Positions 1-9,924 of a DNA stretch of 64,000 nt are shown piece after piece. This DNA comes from Skermanella sp. TT6 (lineage in GTDB: Bacteria > Pseudomonadota > Alphaproteobacteria > Azospirillales > Azospirillaceae): positions 3,994,001-4,058,000 of the forward strand of contig NZ_CP067420.1 of NCBI RefSeq assembly GCF_016653635.2. The letters run 5' to 3'. The notes beneath the pieces were generated by a model that worked only from the letters and a program-made list of their open reading frames with translations, was not told the DNA's origin and ran no database searches. Position numbers and translations under genes: made by a program. The stretch's first letter is position 1. Every line of letters begins with the position of its first letter.

Positions 1-407
1 CCCACCCGGAGAATCGTCAGCCGCTCGCCGAGAAGGTTGGCCAGGACCCGCTCGATCGTCAGCTTGTTGCGTCCGTAGGGATCGATCGGGCCGACCGGAC
101 CGTCCTCCGCCGCTCCGAAGGCGTATTCCGGCGCATAGACCTTGCGGGTGCTGAGCATGACGTAATCCAGGCCCAGTTCCGCCGCCGCCCGTCCCAGGCG
201 CAGGTCGATATCCAGTTCGGCCCTGTAAGGCCCGCTCCGGAGTTCGGGATGATAGGCGAAATTGACGATCCGCCCGATACCGTCGAGCAGGTCCGGCCGG
301 TCCAATTCGTCATGGCCGACATAACGGCAGTTCGGAACGCCTCCGCAGTCGCGCAATGCCCTGGCAAGCAGGCTGTTGCGGCCGACGATCAGGGTCGCGT
401 CGCCCAT
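1..407 (-). CDS. NAD(P)-dependent epimerase/reductase, RmlD-like SDR (partial)
   Basis: N-terminal 135 residues of a short-chain dehydrogenase/reductase of the extended type; the rest lies beyond the left edge. The protein opens with a Rossmann strand (TLIVGRNSLLARAL), has the VNFAYHPE segment typical of the cofactor pocket, an ML-S-T strand, and the catalytic YGRNK (YxxxK) motif. Such enzymes reduce or epimerise nucleotide sugars for surface polysaccharide. The ATG at 405-407 is preceded by GAGAGGA. The exact substrate cannot be told from this fragment. Confidence 0.8.
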   Translation of the reverse strand, partial: MGDATLIVGRNSLLARALRDCGGVPNCRYVGHDELDRPDLLDGIGRIVNFAYHPELRSGPYRAELDIDLRLGRAAAELGLDYVMLSTRKVYAPEYAFGAAEDGPVGPIDPYGRNKLTIERVLANLLGERLTILRV

Positions 408-583
408 CAGTCCTCTCGGGCAGGTCGATTTCGGTTCAGGCTGGCCCTTCACGGGATCGGCATCATAGGCCCGCTCCGCCGGCGCGCGACGGGGCAATCG
501 GATGCATTCGATCGGATTAACCTCCGGTAAAATGTTTAGAAATATTATCGTATGATAAGGCAACAGCGATCCGGGAGCCGTCC

Positions 584-919
584 ATGTCCGTGCCAGCGTC
601 GAACCGCCGAGTAACCTATACCCTGGCAACTCTCAGGCGGGGCGTCTGGCAGACCAGCGGCACGATCGACAGCCTGGACTCCGCCCTCGCCAGGGCGCGC
701 GAGACGCTGGGCACCGGCAAGGTCGAACGGGTCAGGGTCGAGCAGTGCTTCACCGATCCCGGAGCCAAGCGCGCCGTCATGACCACCGTCTTCGAAGAGG
801 CGGGCGCGGCCCCGCCCAGGTTCGAGGTCAACGCCTGGATGCTCCTGGGCATTTCCGTGCTGCTGGGGATCGCCGCGTTCCTGATCACCGGCTTTCTGCT
901 TCAGGGTCCGGGCTCCTGA
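584..919 (+). CDS. Hypothetical protein with a C-terminal membrane helix
   Basis: A 111-residue protein I do not recognise. Residues 1-80 look soluble and basic, with alternating strand-like segments and an alanine/arginine-rich helix. Residues about 83-107 form one strongly hydrophobic helix (WMLLGISVLLGIAAFLI), so it is probably tail-anchored with the bulk in the cytosol. It starts at an ATG after a GGGAGCC-like Shine-Dalgarno stretch. The gene stands alone between a divergent SDR gene and a small proline-rich gene. No function is proposed. Confidence 0.65.
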   Translation: MSVPASNRRVTYTLATLRRGVWQTSGTIDSLDSALARARETLGTGKVERVRVEQCFTDPGAKRAVMTTVFEEAGAAPPRFEVNAWMLLGISVLLGIAAFLITGFLLQGPGS

Positions 920-987
920 ACCTTTTCGCCTTCCCGTCCCTTATTCCCGTACCGCAAACGTGGAAGAGAGTCAGGGAGAGGCAAGAC

Positions 988-1179
988 ATGACCGACGAAC
1001 GCGATCTCAGGAAGCCGGGGGAAAGACCCGTTCCGCCGCGTCGCCCAGGCAGCGACTCCGCGATGCCGCCCTATGCGCCCGGCGGCGTCCCCGAACCGAC
1101 CCAGGGCGAGGAAACCGCCAGCACGACCGAGGAACGGGAAGTTCCGCCTTCGGGCTTTCCGCCCAAGCGTGCTCCCTGA
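988..1179 (+). CDS. Small proline-rich hypothetical protein
   Basis: A 63-residue, hydrophilic protein rich in Pro, Glu and Arg (KPGERPVPPRR, PPYAPGGVPEP), with no hydrophobic segment and probably disordered. The ATG at 988 follows a GGGAGAGG Shine-Dalgarno. A longer in-frame reading upstream overlaps the preceding gene and has no matching ribosome site, so I chose the short form. Nothing suggests a function. Confidence 0.5.
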   Translation: MTDERDLRKPGERPVPPRRPGSDSAMPPYAPGGVPEPTQGEETASTTEEREVPPSGFPPKRAP

Positions 1180-1299
1180 ACGATCCGGGGCGGCGCGGGC
1201 AGCGGAACTACCGGCGCCGCCGCCCCGTCGCTGTGTTGCGTTGATGCAACAGTCGCTCGATAATGTGATTGAAAATCGGCCTGATGCTCGCTTCCATAT

Positions 1300-1410
1300 T
1301 GCATCTGCGAGCGCATTCATTAATTTTTGCATTGCAGCAAGCGATTGCTGCTTCGCCCTTGTTGGGCGTTTCCTCCCTAGACTCAGGCCGCTCCCAAGGC
1401 GGCCTTTTTT
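1300..1410 (+). ncRNA. Candidate small RNA 1, hairpins plus exposed TTTCCTCCC plus terminator
   Basis: The spacer 1180-1488 has no gene but holds an ordered series of structures. There is a hairpin at 1334-1351 (7-bp arms GCAGCAA/TTGCTGC, loop GCGA) and another at 1354-1368 (CGCCC/GGGCG). Next comes single-stranded TTTCCTCCC at 1369-1377, then a perfect terminator. The anti-Shine-Dalgarno stretch between hairpins resembles what I recall of the alphaproteobacterial suhB/MmgR (alpha-r8) family. A further inverted repeat lies at 1286-1312. The 5' end is not determined. TGTTGC/GCAACA at 1234-1251 is a separate small dyad. Two more RNAs of this build occur in the window. Confidence 0.6.
1385..1410 (+). 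terminator. Rho-independent terminator of small RNA 1
   Basis: A 7-bp perfect stem AGGCCGC/GCGGCCT with a 7-nt loop is followed directly by a run of T. It ends the small RNA and lies 78 bp before the stop of the convergent phosphatase gene. Confidence 0.85.
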
Positions 1411-1488
1411 CTGCCAGATCGCCAAAGATTGGGCAAGCCTGTACAGACGAAGTAAGGCACTGCCTTTAGGTATAGGCGGCGACGGGCA

Positions 1489-2061
1489 TCAGGGCCGGAT
1501 CCTGCCCACGACCTCCCCGCCCGGGCGCAGAACCACGACCTCCCCCGATGCCGGATAGATTCCCGTCAGTGCGGTGACATTGACCTGATGGGTCACCAGC
1601 ACCAGCGTGCCCGGACCTTGCCATGCGGCCATCAGGTCCCGCACGGCAGCCGTCTGCTCGGCGCCGTCGCCACGGGTGCCGAAGAACGAATTCAGCGGCT
1701 CGAAGACCTCCACCGGCCCCAGATCCATCAGTTCGGCCGTGTCGACGCAACGGCACCAGGCGCTGGTCAGCACCCGTGCGCCCGTCACGCCGCGCTCCCG
1801 CAGTTCGGCGCCGAACCGCCGGGCCCAATCCCGCCCGGCCTCGGACAGCAGCCGTTGGGTCGCGCAGTCGTCCAGGCGGAATCCGGGAGGATCCCCCACT
1901 CCGGGAACGGTCACGGCATGCCGCATCAGTGCCACGTGACCGCCCTGCTCCAGGGCCGTCCAGGCCGCACGCTCGTCGGCCCGGGCCGGTGCGGCGGCCG
2001 GCAGCAGGATCAGGCAAAGCGCGAGTCGGCGGGCCGCTCGGAGAATGGTCTGGCGAAGCAT
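1489..2061 (-). CDS. Exported histidine phosphatase family protein
   Basis: A 190-residue member of the histidine phosphatase (phosphoglycerate mutase-like) superfamily. A hydrophobic signal peptide with an ARA cleavage region covers residues about 1-28. The RHG-type motif appears as LMRHA near residue 46. The second catalytic histidine is probably in LVLVTHQVN near residue 155. Such small exported members act as phosphomonoesterases, often of unknown substrate. It is the last gene of a same-strand run, 53 bp after the permease gene. Confidence 0.8.
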   Translation of the reverse strand: MLRQTILRAARRLALCLILLPAAAPARADERAAWTALEQGGHVALMRHAVTVPGVGDPPGFRLDDCATQRLLSEAGRDWARRFGAELRERGVTGARVLTSAWCRCVDTAELMDLGPVEVFEPLNSFFGTRGDGAEQTAAVRDLMAAWQGPGTLVLVTHQVNVTALTGIYPASGEVVVLRPGGEVVGRIRP

Positions 2062-2114
2062 GCGGATGGTCGTTCCCGGTCTGTCATCCCTCCCGCATCA
2101 GGTAGGCCGCCCGG

Positions 2115-3593
<1,479 letters not shown>

Positions 3594-3687
3594 GATGACC
3601 TCCAACCGTTGGTTTCAGGCACAGTGGCGGCCGGTGGACGATCCTCTATACTTCTTGTTGTTTGTTTTGTTCTTCGTTCCGTTTTCG

Positions 3688-4524
3688 TCAGCGGATGCCG
3701 CGCAGGCGCTCGCCCCTCCGCCGCAGGGCCTCCATGACCGTCATCAGCAGGACCGACAGGACGATCAGCAGGGTGGCGGCGGCGGCGATGACCGGGCTGA
3801 TATTCTCCCGGATGCCGTCGAACATCTGGCGCGGCAGGGTGCGCTCCTGCGGGCCGGTCAGGAAGAGCGCCACCACCACCTCGTCGAACGAGGTGACGAA
3901 GGCGAACAGGGCGCCCGACACCACGCCGGGCAGGATGATCGGCAGCGTGACCCGGAAGAACGCCGTCGCCGGGTCGGCTCCCAGGCTGGCCGCCGCGCGC
4001 GACAGGTTGGCGTCGAACCCCTGGAGGGTCGCCGACACGGTGATGACCACGAAGGGCACCGCCAGCGCGGTGTGGGCGAGCGTCAGGCCGATCAGGCTGC
4101 CGGTCAGCCCCAGCGGGGCATAGAAGAAGTAGACGCCCACCGCGACGATCACCAGCGGCACCACCATGGGCGAGATCACCAGGGCCAGCAGCAGCGAACG
4201 GCCGGGAAACCGCGCCCGCTGCAACCCCAGCGCCGCCAGGGTCCCCAGCACCGTGGCGAGCAGGGTGGCGGCGCAGGCCACCACCACGCTGTTGCGGAGC
4301 GACGAGAGCCAGCGCTCCGATCCCAGCAGCTCCTGGTACCAGCGCAGCGAGAGCCCCGGCAGCGGGAAATTCAGGAAGGACCCGCTGCTGAACGACAGCG
4401 GGACGATCACCAGGATCGGCAGGATGAGGAAGCCCAGCACGAGGACCGTGATCGCCCAAAGGCCGACATGCCAGGCGCGCTGGGCCGCCGTCGCGTGGGG
4501 CGGCAGGTTCAGGATCGGTCTCAT
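3688..4524 (-). CDS. ABC transporter permease, PotC-type
   Basis: A 278-residue inner-membrane permease with about six helices. The binding-protein-dependent transport (EAA) loop reads LSRAAASLGADPATAFFRVTLP, here given as two parts: LSRAAASLGADP and ATAFFRVTLP. By family it pairs with a PotB-type permease and an ATPase to import polyamines or similar cations. I start it at the ATG at 4524 (MRPILNLP), 7 bp past the stop of the preceding permease, rather than at a further-upstream start inside that gene. It is the last gene of the transporter group. Confidence 0.85.
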   Translation of the reverse strand: MRPILNLPPHATAAQRAWHVGLWAITVLVLGFLILPILVIVPLSFSSGSFLNFPLPGLSLRWYQELLGSERWLSSLRNSVVVACAATLLATVLGTLAALGLQRARFPGRSLLLALVISPMVVPLVIVAVGVYFFYAPLGLTGSLIGLTLAHTALAVPFVVITVSATLQGFDANLSRAAASLGADPATAFFRVTLPIILPGVVSGALFAFVTSFDEVVVALFLTGPQERTLPRQMFDGIRENISPVIAAAATLLIVLSVLLMTVMEALRRRGERLRGIR

Positions 4525-4531
4525 GCCCGCC

Positions 4532-5782
4532 TCATCCCATCCGCATGCGGTCGACTCCGACCAGCCGGGCATAGACCCAGTAGAGCATCAGCGTCGCCAC
4601 CAGCAGCACCGAGCCGAGCGCCGCCGCCATTCCCCAGTTGATCGTCTGGTTGGTGAAGAAGGCGACGAAATAACTGACCATCTGGTCCCCGGCCCCGCCG
4701 ACCAGGGCCGGCGTGATGTAGTAGCCGACTCCCAGGATGAAGACGAGCAGGCAGCCGGCGCCCACCCCGGGAACCGTCTGCGGCAGGTATACCCGCCGGA
4801 AGGCCGTGAAGGGCGTGGCGCCCAACGAAGTCGCCGCCCGCACATAGGCCGGCGAGATGCCGCGCATCACGCTGTAGAGCGGCAGCACCATGAAGGGCAG
4901 CAGGATGTGGACCATGGCGACATAGACGCCGACCCTGTTGTAGACGAGCTGGATCGGCTCGCCGATCAGGCCGATCCATTGCATCGTCTCGTTGATCGGC
5001 CCCTCCCGCTGGAGCAGCACGACCCAGGCCCCGGTCCGGACCAGGATGGAGGTCCAGAACGGCAGCAGCACCAGGATCATCAGCAGGTTCGAGATGCGGG
5101 GCGGCAGCGACGCCAGCTTGTAGGCCAGGGGGTATCCCAGCGCCAGGCACCAGAGGGTGACCACCGCCGCGATCCAGAAGGTCCGCGCGAAGATGTCGAG
5201 ATAGATGGCCCGGTCCGCAGGAACCCGCGCGACCGATCCGGAGGCGTCGATCTCCCGGTCGACCGCGGCGAGCAGATAATACGGGGTGACCGGGGCCGCG
5301 GCGCGGCGCATCACCGCCCAGGTGGCCGGCTCGCCCCACGCCGGGTTGCGCGCCGCCAGCGTCTGCCGCCATGTCCCTTCCGGCGCGTCGGGCAGGCCGC
5401 GGGCCGTGGCGAACAGCACCGACCGCATGTTCGGGATCTCGTAAGTCAGCCGCTTCGCCACCCCGGACAGGGACCGGTCGCGCTGGCCGGCCGCCAGCTC
5501 CCGCGCGAAGCTCGCGAACACCGCTTCCGGCGGCAGGCCGCCGCCGTCCCATTGGCGGAGCGCCGCCGCGGTGTCCGGCATCACCGACGGCAGCTCCGAA
5601 TTGTCGACGCTGCGCACCAGCATCAGCCCGATCGGGGCCAGGAAGAACACCGCCAGGAAGACGAAGAGGGGCGCGACCAGCGCCACCGCCTCCAGCTTGC
5701 GGCGGCGCTCGGTGCGGCGGAGTTGCGCCTTCAGGTGTCGCGGCCGCTCCTGCGGCCGCGCCGACGGGATGGTTGCCGTCAC
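4532..5782 (-). CDS. ABC transporter permease, PotB-type, with large periplasmic insert
   Basis: A 416-residue permease, longer than the usual 280-310. After the first helix (residues about 30-52) comes an insert of roughly 130 residues before the second helix, probably periplasmic. The core has the EAA-type loop VRAATSLGATPFTAFRRVYLP (split: VRAATSLGATP, FTAFRRVYLP). The start is a GTG at 5782 that shares GTGA with the stop of the substrate-binding gene, a sign of translational coupling. The long extracytosolic insert is seen in some polyamine/opine-type permeases. Confidence 0.82.
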   Translation of the reverse strand: MTATIPSARPQERPRHLKAQLRRTERRRKLEAVALVAPLFVFLAVFFLAPIGLMLVRSVDNSELPSVMPDTAAALRQWDGGGLPPEAVFASFARELAAGQRDRSLSGVAKRLTYEIPNMRSVLFATARGLPDAPEGTWRQTLAARNPAWGEPATWAVMRRAAAPVTPYYLLAAVDREIDASGSVARVPADRAIYLDIFARTFWIAAVVTLWCLALGYPLAYKLASLPPRISNLLMILVLLPFWTSILVRTGAWVVLLQREGPINETMQWIGLIGEPIQLVYNRVGVYVAMVHILLPFMVLPLYSVMRGISPAYVRAATSLGATPFTAFRRVYLPQTVPGVGAGCLLVFILGVGYYITPALVGGAGDQMVSYFVAFFTNQTINWGMAAALGSVLLVATLMLYWVYARLVGVDRMRMG

Positions 5783-6822
5783 CGGCCGCTCCAGGCGTTG
5801 AAGCGTTCGGTCAGCCGCTCGACGTTGGCGACCCAGAATTCGGTGTCGAGTTCCAGGCCGACCTCCAGGTTGCCGGGCTCGGTCGGCATGATCGGCAGCA
5901 CGGCGGGATCGACCAGCGCCGCGGCCTCCTTGGCGGTCACGCCGTAGGGCACCTTGGGCGGCAGGTCCTTCTGGCGCGCCGGGTCGCTCATGAAGGCGAT
6001 CAGGTCCATGCCCGCTTCCCGATTCGGGCTGTCGCGCAGGATCACCCAGCTGTCCACGGCATAGACGCCGCCCGGCCAGACGATCCTGAAATCGCGGTTG
6101 TCGCTCTTGTTCGCCGCCGTCACGCGGGCATTGTAGGCGCTGGTCATCGCGACCTCGCCCGACGCCAGCAGCTGGAGCGGCTGGGCGCCGGCCTCCCACC
6201 AGACCATGTGCGGCTTGATCTGGTCGAGCTTCCTGAAGGCGCGATCGACTCCGGCGTCGGTGTCGAGCACCTGGTAGACCTGCGACGGTTCGACCCCGTC
6301 GGCCATCAGCGCGAATTCCAGCGTGTATTTCGGGCCGCGGCGGAGCCCCCGCTTGCCGGGAAATTTCTGGACGTCCCAGAAGTCGGCCCAGCTCTTCGGC
6401 CCCTCCTTCATCTTGGCGCCGTCATAGGTGATCAGCGTGGTCCAGACGATGGCCCCTACCCCGCAGTCATGGACCGCGGCGGGAATGAACTTGTCGCGCC
6501 CGCCCAAGGCCGCCCAGTCCAGCTCCTCGAACAGCCCTTCCTCGCAGCCCAGCACCAGTTCCTCGGCCTCGACCTGGACGACGTCCCAGTCGGCGTTGCC
6601 GCCCTCGACCTTGGCGCGGAGCGCGCCCACTCCCCCGTTCCAGCTGTCCTCGACCAACTTGGTCCCGGTCTGCTTCATGAAGGGCTGGAAATAGACCTCG
6701 CGTTGCGCGTCCTGGTAGGAGCCACCCCAGGAGGTGACGGTGAGATCGCGGGCCTGGGCACCGCCCATCGCCGAGGCCATCAGAAGAGCACCGAAAAGCA
6801 GGCTGGTCTTGCATCCCATCAT
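5779..6822 (-). CDS. ABC transporter substrate-binding protein, PotD-type
   Basis: A 347-residue periplasmic solute-binding protein. Residues 1-25 are a signal peptide ending AQA, and the mature part opens with DLTVTSWGGSYQDA, typical of the spermidine/putrescine (family 1) binding proteins. AVDSWVILRDSPN and EAGMDLIAFMSDP are the usual hinge-side elements. I chose the ATG at 6822; a GTG two codons earlier and the next ATG are alternatives. It is encoded with its two permeases. Substrate is uncertain: polyamines, opines or similar cations. Confidence 0.83.
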   Translation of the reverse strand: MMGCKTSLLFGALLMASAMGGAQARDLTVTSWGGSYQDAQREVYFQPFMKQTGTKLVEDSWNGGVGALRAKVEGGNADWDVVQVEAEELVLGCEEGLFEELDWAALGGRDKFIPAAVHDCGVGAIVWTTLITYDGAKMKEGPKSWADFWDVQKFPGKRGLRRGPKYTLEFALMADGVEPSQVYQVLDTDAGVDRAFRKLDQIKPHMVWWEAGAQPLQLLASGEVAMTSAYNARVTAANKSDNRDFRIVWPGGVYAVDSWVILRDSPNREAGMDLIAFMSDPARQKDLPPKVPYGVTAKEAAALVDPAVLPIMPTEPGNLEVGLELDTEFWVANVERLTERFNAWSGR

Positions 6823-6921
6823 CGTCACCCTGTTCCTGTTTTATGATTTATGCCGAGTTTTCATCACCTTGTCCGGCGTGTCCAGAGTATCCGTCGTCGA
6901 AGGAGGGGCCGACATGCAGAG

Positions 6922-8472
6922 TCAGGCCTTCCGGCGCCGCCGGGTATAGAGTTTCAGTTCGGCCACCGACACCACGCCGAGGGCGACCCCCGCCACCGCG
7001 TAGGCGGCCACCCCGGCCCCGACCAGCAATCCCAGAGCCAGCGAGCGCGTCCCCAGGGCGGGGGCACCCAGCATCCCGGCGAGTCCCCACTGGGCCGCGA
7101 GCAACACCCCGGCCATGGCCAGGGCCGCCAGAAGCTGCCGCGGCACCCGCCGCCTGAGCCGCGAATCGAACACCAGGAACCCGCGCCGGAACAGCAGCAC
7201 CGCCAGCAGGGCGCAGTTGACCCATGACGCGGCCGAGGTCGCGAGCGCCAGGCCCACCTGGGAGAGCGGCTGCATCAGCGCCAGCTTCAAGGCGACGTTG
7301 ACGGTGACGACGACGAGGGCGATCTTGACCGGCGTCTTCGTATCCTCGCGCGCGTAGAAACCCGGCAGCAGGCTGCGGATCAGCACGAAGGCCGGCAGCC
7401 CCAGGGCGTAGGCCATCAGAGTGGCCGACGTCGCCTGAGCATCGGCGGCCTGGAACGCGCCCCGTTCGAACAGCACCGAGATGATCGGGAAGCCCGCAGC
7501 GAGGAAGGCGGCCGTGGCCGGCAGGGTGAACAGCAGCGACAGCTCGATCGCGCGGTTCTGGCTGTCGCTGGCGGCCGCCATGTTGCCGCCCTTCAGCGCT
7601 CGCGACAGTTCCGGCAGCAGTACGGTCCCGATCGCGATTCCGATCACGCCCAGCGGCAGCTGGTTTATCCTGTCGGCATAGTAAAGGTAGGACACGGCCC
7701 CGGTCGGCAGCAGCGAGGCGATCAGCGTGTCGATGAACAGGTTGATCTGGGTGACGCCCGCGCCCAGCGCCGCCGGTCCCAGGACCGTCAGGAATCGCCT
7801 GACCCCCGGTGTCAGCCGCGGCCAGGGCAGCCTCAGCGACATGCCGGCGCGCCGGCAGTCCCATGCCAGGTACAGGAACTGGGCCACGCCGGCGGCCAGC
7901 ACCCCCCAGGCCAGCGCGTGGCCCGGGGTCGGCAGCAGCGGCGTCAGTCCGACCAGCGCCCCGATCAGGCAGAGATTGAGCAGGATCGGAGCCGCCGCGG
8001 CCGCCGCGAAACGCTCGATGCTGTTCAGCACGGCGCCCATCAGCGACACCAGGGAGATGAACAGCAGGTAGGGAAAGGTGATGCGGGTGAACAGCACCGC
8101 CAGGTCGTACTTCGTCGGCTCGCCGGCGAAGCCCGGCGCGAAGACGATCATGAACCAGGGCATGATCAGTTCGAACGCCAGGAGCAGGACAAGCTGCACG
8201 ACAAGCAGGAAGGCCAGCACCTGTTCGGCGAAGATGCGGGCCTGCGACCGGCCCTGGCCGACCAGGAAGGAGGAGAACATCGGCACGAAGGCGGCGTTGA
8301 ACGCGCCTTCGGCGAACAGGGCTCGGAAATGGTTGGGCAGCCGGAACGCCACGAAGAAGGCGTCGGCGACCGGCCCCGCCCCCAGCAGGGCCGCGGTCAG
8401 GATATCCCGGACGAAGCCGAGGACGCGGCTGGCGAGCGTCAGGCCGCCGACGGAAAGGATCTTGCGGAACAC
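6922..8472 (-). CDS. murJ: Lipid II flippase MurJ (MviN)
   Basis: A 516-residue polytopic protein with about 14 hydrophobic segments and the MurJ signature at its start: LTLASRVLGFVRDILTAALLG, here noted as SRVLGFVRDILTA, then DAFFVAFRLPNHFRALFAEG and FNAAFVPMFSS. It flips undecaprenyl-linked peptidoglycan precursor across the inner membrane and is normally essential. Conserved arginines of the central cavity are present in these blocks. It lies 39 bp after the polyamine-type ATPase gene and 99 bp before the matching binding-protein gene, so it splits that transporter locus. The ATG is at 8472. Confidence 0.95.
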   Translation of the reverse strand: MFRKILSVGGLTLASRVLGFVRDILTAALLGAGPVADAFFVAFRLPNHFRALFAEGAFNAAFVPMFSSFLVGQGRSQARIFAEQVLAFLLVVQLVLLLAFELIMPWFMIVFAPGFAGEPTKYDLAVLFTRITFPYLLFISLVSLMGAVLNSIERFAAAAAAPILLNLCLIGALVGLTPLLPTPGHALAWGVLAAGVAQFLYLAWDCRRAGMSLRLPWPRLTPGVRRFLTVLGPAALGAGVTQINLFIDTLIASLLPTGAVSYLYYADRINQLPLGVIGIAIGTVLLPELSRALKGGNMAAASDSQNRAIELSLLFTLPATAAFLAAGFPIISVLFERGAFQAADAQATSATLMAYALGLPAFVLIRSLLPGFYAREDTKTPVKIALVVVTVNVALKLALMQPLSQVGLALATSAASWVNCALLAVLLFRRGFLVFDSRLRRRVPRQLLAALAMAGVLLAAQWGLAGMLGAPALGTRSLALGLLVGAGVAAYAVAGVALGVVSVAELKLYTRRRRKA

Positions 8473-8511
8473 GGTGGAGTGGCCTTGCGCCTGGAACGGA
8501 ATCGGAAAGGA

Positions 8512-9657
8512 TCAGACCGGGTCGAGCGCCCTGCAGTCCTCGACGGCCCAGCGGACCGAAACGTCGTGGCCAGCCTGGAACGTCTGGGCGTCGTCGGCGA
8601 AGGGGACTTTGACCATGAAATCGTCATTGTCCGCAACCGCCAGGCGAAGCCTCAGGTGGTCGCCGAGGTAGATGCGCTCCAGGACGCGGGCGCCCAGCCG
8701 GTTCTCCCGGCCGTTGCCGCTGTCGTCCGAAGCTCCCCGGTCCAGGAGAATCCGTTCGGGCCGGATGGACAGGGTGGTCGGCTGCCCGGCACGGTCTACC
8801 GACACGGCGGTCGCCAGGACGCTTTCGCCGGTCGGCAGCTCGACGCGGCACATGCCTCCCGAGATATCCCGGACGACGCCCGTCAGCCGGTTGTTCTCCC
8901 CGATGAAGTTGGCGACGAAGCTGTTGCAGGGCTGCTGGTACAGCCGGTCCGGCAGGTCGATCTGCTGGATCATGCCGTGATTGAACACCGCGATCCTGTC
9001 CGACATGGTCAAGGCTTCGGTCTGGTCGTGGGTGACATAGACCACGGTGACGCCCAGCGACTGGTGGATGTGCTTGATCTCCAGCTGCATATGCTCGCGC
9101 AGCTGCTTGTCCAGCGCTCCCAGCGGCTCATCCATCAGGACCAGCTGAGGGTCGAAGACGAGGGCGCGGGCCAGCGCCACCCGCTGCTGCTGGCCGCCGG
9201 ACAGCTCCGCCGGCCGGCGGGCGCCGAACTTCTCCAGGTGGACCATGCGGAGCGCCCGGGCGACCCGCTCCTCCGTCTCCGCGCGGGGCCTCTTCCGGAC
9301 CGACAGCGGGAAGGCCAGGTTCTCGGCCACCGTCATGTGCGGGAACAGCGCATAGTTCTGGAACACCATGCCGATGTCCCGCTTATGCGGCGGAAGGCCC
9401 GCGATCGACCGGCCGGCCAGCCTGATGTCTCCCGACGTGGGCACCTCGAAGCCCGCCAGCATCATCAGCGACGTGGTCTTGCCGGAGCCCGACGGCCCGA
9501 GAAGGGTCAGGAACTCGCCGCGGCTTATGTCCAGGTTCAGGTTTTTGACGACCAGCGTCTCGCCGTCATAGGTCTTCCTGACGTCCCTGAATTCGACATG
9601 GGGCTGGAAGTCGGCAGGGGAAGCGACGGCGGCGGCGGAGAGGTCTGTCTGGGTCAT
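8512..9657 (-). CDS. ABC transporter ATP-binding protein, PotA-type
   Basis: A 381-residue ATPase. Walker A is GPSGSGKTT near residue 53, the Q-loop QNYALFPH follows, the signature is LSGGQQQRVALARAL, Walker B is LVLMDEPLGALD, and the switch is VTHDQ. Residues about 270-380 form the TOBE regulatory domain. It should power the PotDBC-type system encoded beyond murJ, since no other ATPase is present there. I start at the ATG at 9657; a TTG six codons earlier is less likely. The ribosome site is weak. Confidence 0.88.
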   Translation of the reverse strand: MTQTDLSAAAVASPADFQPHVEFRDVRKTYDGETLVVKNLNLDISRGEFLTLLGPSGSGKTTSLMMLAGFEVPTSGDIRLAGRSIAGLPPHKRDIGMVFQNYALFPHMTVAENLAFPLSVRKRPRAETEERVARALRMVHLEKFGARRPAELSGGQQQRVALARALVFDPQLVLMDEPLGALDKQLREHMQLEIKHIHQSLGVTVVYVTHDQTEALTMSDRIAVFNHGMIQQIDLPDRLYQQPCNSFVANFIGENNRLTGVVRDISGGMCRVELPTGESVLATAVSVDRAGQPTTLSIRPERILLDRGASDDSGNGRENRLGARVLERIYLGDHLRLRLAVADNDDFMVKVPFADDAQTFQAGHDVSVRWAVEDCRALDPV

Positions 9658-9924
9658 GGCTGCAGGATATCGCAAATCAAGGCCCCGGCCAGCCCCCGAG
9701 TGGGCCGGGCGGCTCTGTCCGCCATGATATTGATGCGATTAGGGGATACGCGGGACGATAGCGGGCAACTCCGATGGACGCGGATCATTCATCCGTTTTT
9801 TGCGTTCGTGAATGGTACCAGGGTTGATAGAGTGCCGAGGCTCAACACATGAGAACCGAAGGTACTCCGCCTGCGAAATTCCGGTACCGGGCGGCGTTGG
9901 GTAATCCTTTTGATAGAACATGCC

